From the NCBI GenBank assembly GCA_024742285.1, contig JANSYR010000014.1, positions 62,001 to 126,000 of the forward strand: 64,000 nucleotides of DNA, in the 5' to 3' direction. A program made the translations under genes and the position numbers. Positions within the stretch are counted from its first letter, which is position 1. Every line of letters starts with the position of its first letter. Of this stretch, positions 60,682-64,000 are shown in pieces. Below the pieces are notes generated by a model. It was given only the letters and a program-made list of their open reading frames with translations. It was not told the origin of the DNA and searched no databases. The DNA comes from a bacterium (GTDB lineage: Bacteria > Myxococcota_A > UBA9160 > UBA4427).

Positions 60682-62742
60682 ATGTCGTTCCGAACGATCC
60701 GTCCCTACGCCTTCGCCCTCGTCTTCGTTCTCTTCACCGCCGCCTGTAGCGAAACGCAGGACGCCGGAGACGCCGCCACTCCGGCCGAGGAAACCGCCGC
60801 GACCGCCTCCGGGGCGACCGAGGGGGAACGTCTGGTAGTCTACACCGAAGAGCGCACGCCCTGCGACCACTACACGCCGAACCGACTCCCGCTCTTCGGG
60901 GACCTCCACGTCCATACCGAGCTCTCCTTCGATGCGGCCGCGAACACGATCGGAGCGACGCCCGAAGACGCGTACCGCTATGCGCAGGGCGAAGCGATCG
61001 ATTTCTGGCCCCTCGAGAACGGAGCGCCCGTCGGATCCTTCGCGATCGACCGGCCCCTCGACTTCCTCGCCGTCACGGACCACGGCGAGTTCCTCGGCGA
61101 GCGCCGTCTCTGCCGGGACCCGGACTCGCCCCGCTACGACGCCGACTTCTGCAAGCAGGCCCGGAGCGACGAGCGAACCGGCATGATGCTCTTCGGCCAG
61201 GTGATCACGACCGAGACGCCGGCGCGACTCCCTCAGGTGTGCGGCGAGGACGGCCAGCTCTGTCGCGAGTGGGCTCGGGATCCGTGGACGCGGATCGGTG
61301 ACGCGGCGGACGCGGCCTACGATCGAAGCTCGGCCTGCCGCTTCACGGCGCTCAAGGCCTACGAGTACACGGGCACGCCCGGGACGTCGAACTACCACCG
61401 CAACGTCGTCTTCCGGAACGGCAGCGTTCCGCCCTTTCCGGTCTCCTACGTCGACGCGCCCTACGACAGCGCGCTGTGGGAAGGTCTCGACGCGGTCTGT
61501 CTGGAAGCAGACGGCTGCGAGTACCTCACGATTCCGCACAACTCGAATCTCGCGAACGGCCGCATGGCGCCCTACATGCGACTCGCCCCGACCCTCGAGA
61601 ACCGCCGGGCCTATGCGGCCAAGCGGCTCGAGCGTGAGCCGATCATGGAGATCTTCCAGCACAAGGGCGCGTCCGAGTGCATCAACGGCCTGTCGAGCGT
61701 GCTCGGCGCGCCGGACGAGCTGTGCGACGTGGAGGCCGTCCGTTTCATCGGCCGCGAAGAGGTCTACGGAGTCACTCAGGCCGACGAGGACGGGAACCTG
61801 ATCCTCGGCGAGGCGCGCGAAGTGACGCAGGAGTGCGGGGACGAGGTCGGCAGCTACGGCATGCTCGGCGCGGGCTGCGTCGATGCCACGGACTATCTCC
61901 GGTCCGGTCTGCTCGTCGGCCTCGAAGAGGCGGACGCCATCGGCCTCAACAGCGTGAAGCTCGGCGTCGTCGCGGCAACCGACACGCACGCGGCGACGCC
62001 CGGCGCCGTCGACGAAGCGGATTGGCGCGGGCACGTCTCTCTCGAGGCGACGCCCCAGGAACGTCTCTCGCCTGGCCTCCTGACCAGCGGGATCGACGGC
62101 AACCCGGGTGGGCTCGCCGGCGTCTGGGCCGTCGAGAACTCCCGCGACGCGATCTTCGAAGCCATGCTGCGGCGCGAGACCTTCGGGACCTCCGGGCCGC
62201 GGATCGTTCCGCGCTTCTTCGGCGGTTGGGACTACGAGGCCGACCTCTGCGATCGTGCGGACATGGTCGAGGTCGGATACGCCGGAGGTGTGCCCATGGG
62301 CGGAGATCTACCGGCGCCGACGTCGCCGGAGGCGAAGCCCGTCTTCGTGGCGGCGGCGACCCGCGACGCCTCGCGAATGGGGGCACCGCTCCAGCAGCTC
62401 CAGCTCGTCAAGGGTTGGATCGACGCCGAGGGCCGTCGACGGACCGAGGTGATCGTCCTCGCCGGCGGACCGAACGACGCGACGGTCGATCTCGCCACCG
62501 GGGAACGGAAGGGCGACGGCCACGACAGTCTCTGCGCGGTCTATCGCGACGACGATTTCGATCCGGGCCAGTCGACCTACTACTACGTGCGCGCCGTCGA
62601 GAACCCCTCGGCGCGTTGGAGCGTCTTCGACTGCCTGCGCCTGCCCGAAGCAGAACGCCCGGCGGTCTGCGGTGATGGATCGTATCCGCAGACCACCCAG
62701 GAGATGGCCTGGACGTCGCCCATCTGGCACGAGGCCCCCTAG
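60682..62742 (+). CDS. DUF3604 protein, copy C (lipoprotein)
   Basis: The 686-residue protein has a lipoprotein signal (hydrophobic FALVFVLFTA, Cys22 in TAAC), a low-complexity Ala/Thr/Glu linker (23-50) and the DUF3604 domain starting LFGDLHVHTELSFD (Asp74, His76, His78). Further motifs shared with copy B are VTDHGEF, VCGEDGQLC, TIPHNSN, ATDTHAATPGAVDE, FGTSGPRI and the terminal MAWTSPIW. It is probably anchored in the outer or inner membrane facing the periplasm. A strong terminator hairpin follows. The function is unknown; metal-dependent hydrolysis is inferred from the PHP-like motifs. Confidence 0.87.
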   Translation: MSFRTIRPYAFALVFVLFTAACSETQDAGDAATPAEETAATASGATEGERLVVYTEERTPCDHYTPNRLPLFGDLHVHTELSFDAAANTIGATPEDAYRYAQGEAIDFWPLENGAPVGSFAIDRPLDFLAVTDHGEFLGERRLCRDPDSPRYDADFCKQARSDERTGMMLFGQVITTETPARLPQVCGEDGQLCREWARDPWTRIGDAADAAYDRSSACRFTALKAYEYTGTPGTSNYHRNVVFRNGSVPPFPVSYVDAPYDSALWEGLDAVCLEADGCEYLTIPHNSNLANGRMAPYMRLAPTLENRRAYAAKRLEREPIMEIFQHKGASECINGLSSVLGAPDELCDVEAVRFIGREEVYGVTQADEDGNLILGEAREVTQECGDEVGSYGMLGAGCVDATDYLRSGLLVGLEEADAIGLNSVKLGVVAATDTHAATPGAVDEADWRGHVSLEATPQERLSPGLLTSGIDGNPGGLAGVWAVENSRDAIFEAMLRRETFGTSGPRIVPRFFGGWDYEADLCDRADMVEVGYAGGVPMGGDLPAPTSPEAKPVFVAAATRDASRMGAPLQQLQLVKGWIDAEGRRRTEVIVLAGGPNDATVDLATGERKGDGHDSLCAVYRDDDFDPGQSTYYYVRAVENPSARWSVFDCLRLPEAERPAVCGDGSYPQTTQEMAWTSPIWHEAP

Positions 62743-62769
62743 ACGAGGAAGCGTGATCCGGAACGCGAA

Positions 62770-62801
62770 GCGGCTCGCCGGGCCTGGACCCGGCGAGCCG
62801 C
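62770..62801. terminator. Strong hairpin between convergent DUF3604 and porin genes
   Basis: A perfect 13-bp stem, GCGGCTCGCCGGG pairing with CCCGGCGAGCCGC, encloses the 6-base loop CCTGGA. It lies 27 bases after the DUF3604 stop and 47 before the end of the porin gene. No T-run, but position and stability fit a bidirectional terminator. Confidence 0.68.
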
Positions 62802-62848
62802 GCGTGGCTGCCGACGGTGGATGGGGCGGGTCGGGTGCCCGCGCCGTC

Positions 62849-64000
62849 CTAGAAGGAGATGTCCCACTGCAGGCGGACGCGGTGGTCCTCCGTGTTGCCG
62901 AAGACGACGGTGGTGGCGTTGTCGTTGTCGAGGGTCAGGTAGGAGTAGTCGAGCGTGACCTTGTTGTTGTGGCCGCTGAAGAACCAGTTGGCCGCGCCCG
63001 TGAATTCCTGGCGCGTCTGGGACTTGAGCAGGTTCGCCGTGGCGTTCTGCTCGGGCTCCCGAACCATCGCGTAGCGGAAGGCGAGCTCGAGCTCCTCGGG
63101 GACGCAGTCGAAGAGCTCGTTGAAGAAGTACCCCGTCTGCGCGTAGCCACCCCAGTAGTGGGTGTCGCGTGCGGCGCTGGACGCGGCCTGCGACCGGTCG
63201 GTGACGCGCTTCCAGTGGAATTCCTGCTGGATCGAGAGACCCTGGTACTTGAAGGCGAATCCCTGGGTGGCCTGGGTGACCGTGAACTGGCCGTCGGAGG
63301 CCGCGGCCGGCGACGCGTAGGCCTGGAGATTGCCGCAGCCACTCGAGGACCAGCGCGTGCAGCGACCGGTGTGTTCGGCGAAGCCGAAGGAGAGGGAGCC
63401 CGTGGGCTTCTCGGTCCGCTCGACGTCGGTCTGGCGCAGCGCGAGGTCCCGGCCGAGGAAATTCCACTGGAGCCGGGCGGCGTACATCACGTCGTTGTCG
63501 TCGTTCGCGACGCCGCGACCTTCGCCGGTGAAGACGCCGAAGTAGTAGCGGAGCTCGCCGGGCGTACCTTCGAAGAGGTGACCGCGAAGGCTGACGCCGA
63601 CCTGGCGATCGATCGTGAACACGCGATTCACGATCGAGCGCTCGACGAACTGCTGACGCCCGGAGGAGTCCACGCGCTCGCGGTTGTAGTCGATCTTCCA
63701 CTGACCGACGCGGAGGGCGATCTTCTTGTACTTCGCGATGTCGATGCGCCAATCGATCACGCGGGTGTCGGAGCTGCCGCTGTCGTTGGTGCGCGTGGGC
63801 TCGAGGTCGACCTCGAAGTAGTACTTGAGCCAGGGGCGATAGCCGTGGCCTCCGATCTTCATGCGCAGACGTCGCGCCTGGAAGGTGAGCTCTTCGGTTC
63901 CGCCGAAGCTCGAGACGTTGCGCGGATCGCTCCGGGTGGGCCAGGTCAGGCGGAACTGGGCGCGCCACTGGAGGTTGGTCTGGAAGTTCCCGTCCTTGGT
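62849..64000 (-). CDS. Outer-membrane porin (phosphate-selective porin O/P-like), 5' end outside window
   Basis: The visible 383 codons run in frame to the window edge. The sequence alternates polar and hydrophobic residues as in beta strands, with QARRLRMKIGGHGYRPWLKYYFEVDLEP, DWRIDIAKYKKIALRVGQWKI and a last strand ending in aromatic Phe (HRVRLQWDISF), typical of outer-membrane barrels. The N-terminus with the signal peptide is beyond base 64000. It is likely a general or anion-type porin; its position after DUF3604 copy C may be chance. Confidence 0.82.
   Translation of the reverse strand, partial: TKDGNFQTNLQWRAQFRLTWPTRSDPRNVSSFGGTEELTFQARRLRMKIGGHGYRPWLKYYFEVDLEPTRTNDSGSSDTRVIDWRIDIAKYKKIALRVGQWKIDYNRERVDSSGRQQFVERSIVNRVFTIDRQVGVSLRGHLFEGTPGELRYYFGVFTGEGRGVANDDNDVMYAARLQWNFLGRDLALRQTDVERTEKPTGSLSFGFAEHTGRCTRWSSSGCGNLQAYASPAAASDGQFTVTQATQGFAFKYQGLSIQQEFHWKRVTDRSQAASSAARDTHYWGGYAQTGYFFNELFDCVPEELELAFRYAMVREPEQNATANLLKSQTRQEFTGAANWFFSGHNNKVTLDYSYLTLDNDNATTVVFGNTEDHRVRLQWDISF

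Overview
The window is uniformly GC-rich, densely coding DNA from a Gram-negative bacterium. Outer-membrane traits are visible: a porin, an RND pump with a lipoprotein adaptor, and several lipoproteins. The mix of CaiB-type CoA-transferases, acyl-CoA dehydrogenases, crotonases, thiolases, SDRs, luciferase-like and P450 genes, a PVC-type propeller dehydrogenase and three DUF3604 proteins resembles uncultured Myxococcota or Binatota-like 'deltaproteobacterial' lineages. That placement is inference. I see no rRNA, tRNA, transposase, integrase, prophage or CRISPR.

Layout. 1-5.4 kb: an operon with 4-base overlaps (TetR regulator, DapA-type aldolase homologue, old-yellow-enzyme reductase, membrane-anchored propeller/HEAT/cytochrome c dehydrogenase). 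5.5-23.2 kb: acyl-CoA catabolism, with two crotonases, a thiolase, a heteromeric acyl-CoA dehydrogenase pair downstream of the first DUF3604 gene, two CoA-transferases, SDRs, and an SCP-x/Ltp2-like thiolase homologue followed by its DUF35 partner. This set resembles a sterol-type side-chain pathway. 23.3-29 kb: membrane proteins, a site-2 protease, SMP-30 and CDP-alcohol phosphatidyltransferase genes, then a radical SAM gene overlapping a fatty-acid desaturase. 29-41.5 kb: an MMPL transporter, MDR dehydrogenases, the second DUF3604 gene, an acyl-CoA synthetase, a CoA-transferase, and a flavin monooxygenase overlapping a 27-codon membrane ORF. 41.6-43.3 kb: a zinc-ligand-free ribosomal protein S4 overlapping a DUF2470-like gene, behind a sigma70-like promoter whose -35 box lies inside a 21-bp Fur/Zur-type palindrome. 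43.5-50.2 kb: thioesterase, SDR, AraC-type regulator, VOC protein, P450, a B12/metal-type binding lipoprotein and a surface protein with a C-terminal anchor signal. 50.3-54.5 kb: RND pump and adaptor. 54.7-58 kb: a TTQ-dependent aralkylamine dehydrogenase operon (aauBEDA plus a cytochrome c). 58-64 kb: small membrane protein, cytochrome c lipoprotein, luciferase-like enzyme, third DUF3604 gene and a porin cut by the window end.

How the parts fit. Most enzymes point to oxidation of lipid-like or aromatic carboxylic acids and amines: activation by the CoA ligase and CoA-transferases, beta-oxidation by the dehydrogenase, hydratase, SDR and thiolase genes, and electron delivery to c-type cytochromes. 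Repeated stop/start overlaps define the operons. Several convergent or downstream ends carry strong hairpins, but only one has a T-run. The most informative signals outside known families are the Zur-like S4 locus with its leader hairpin, the three divergent DUF3604 paralogues, a 77-bp near-palindrome, and several very short coupled ORFs.
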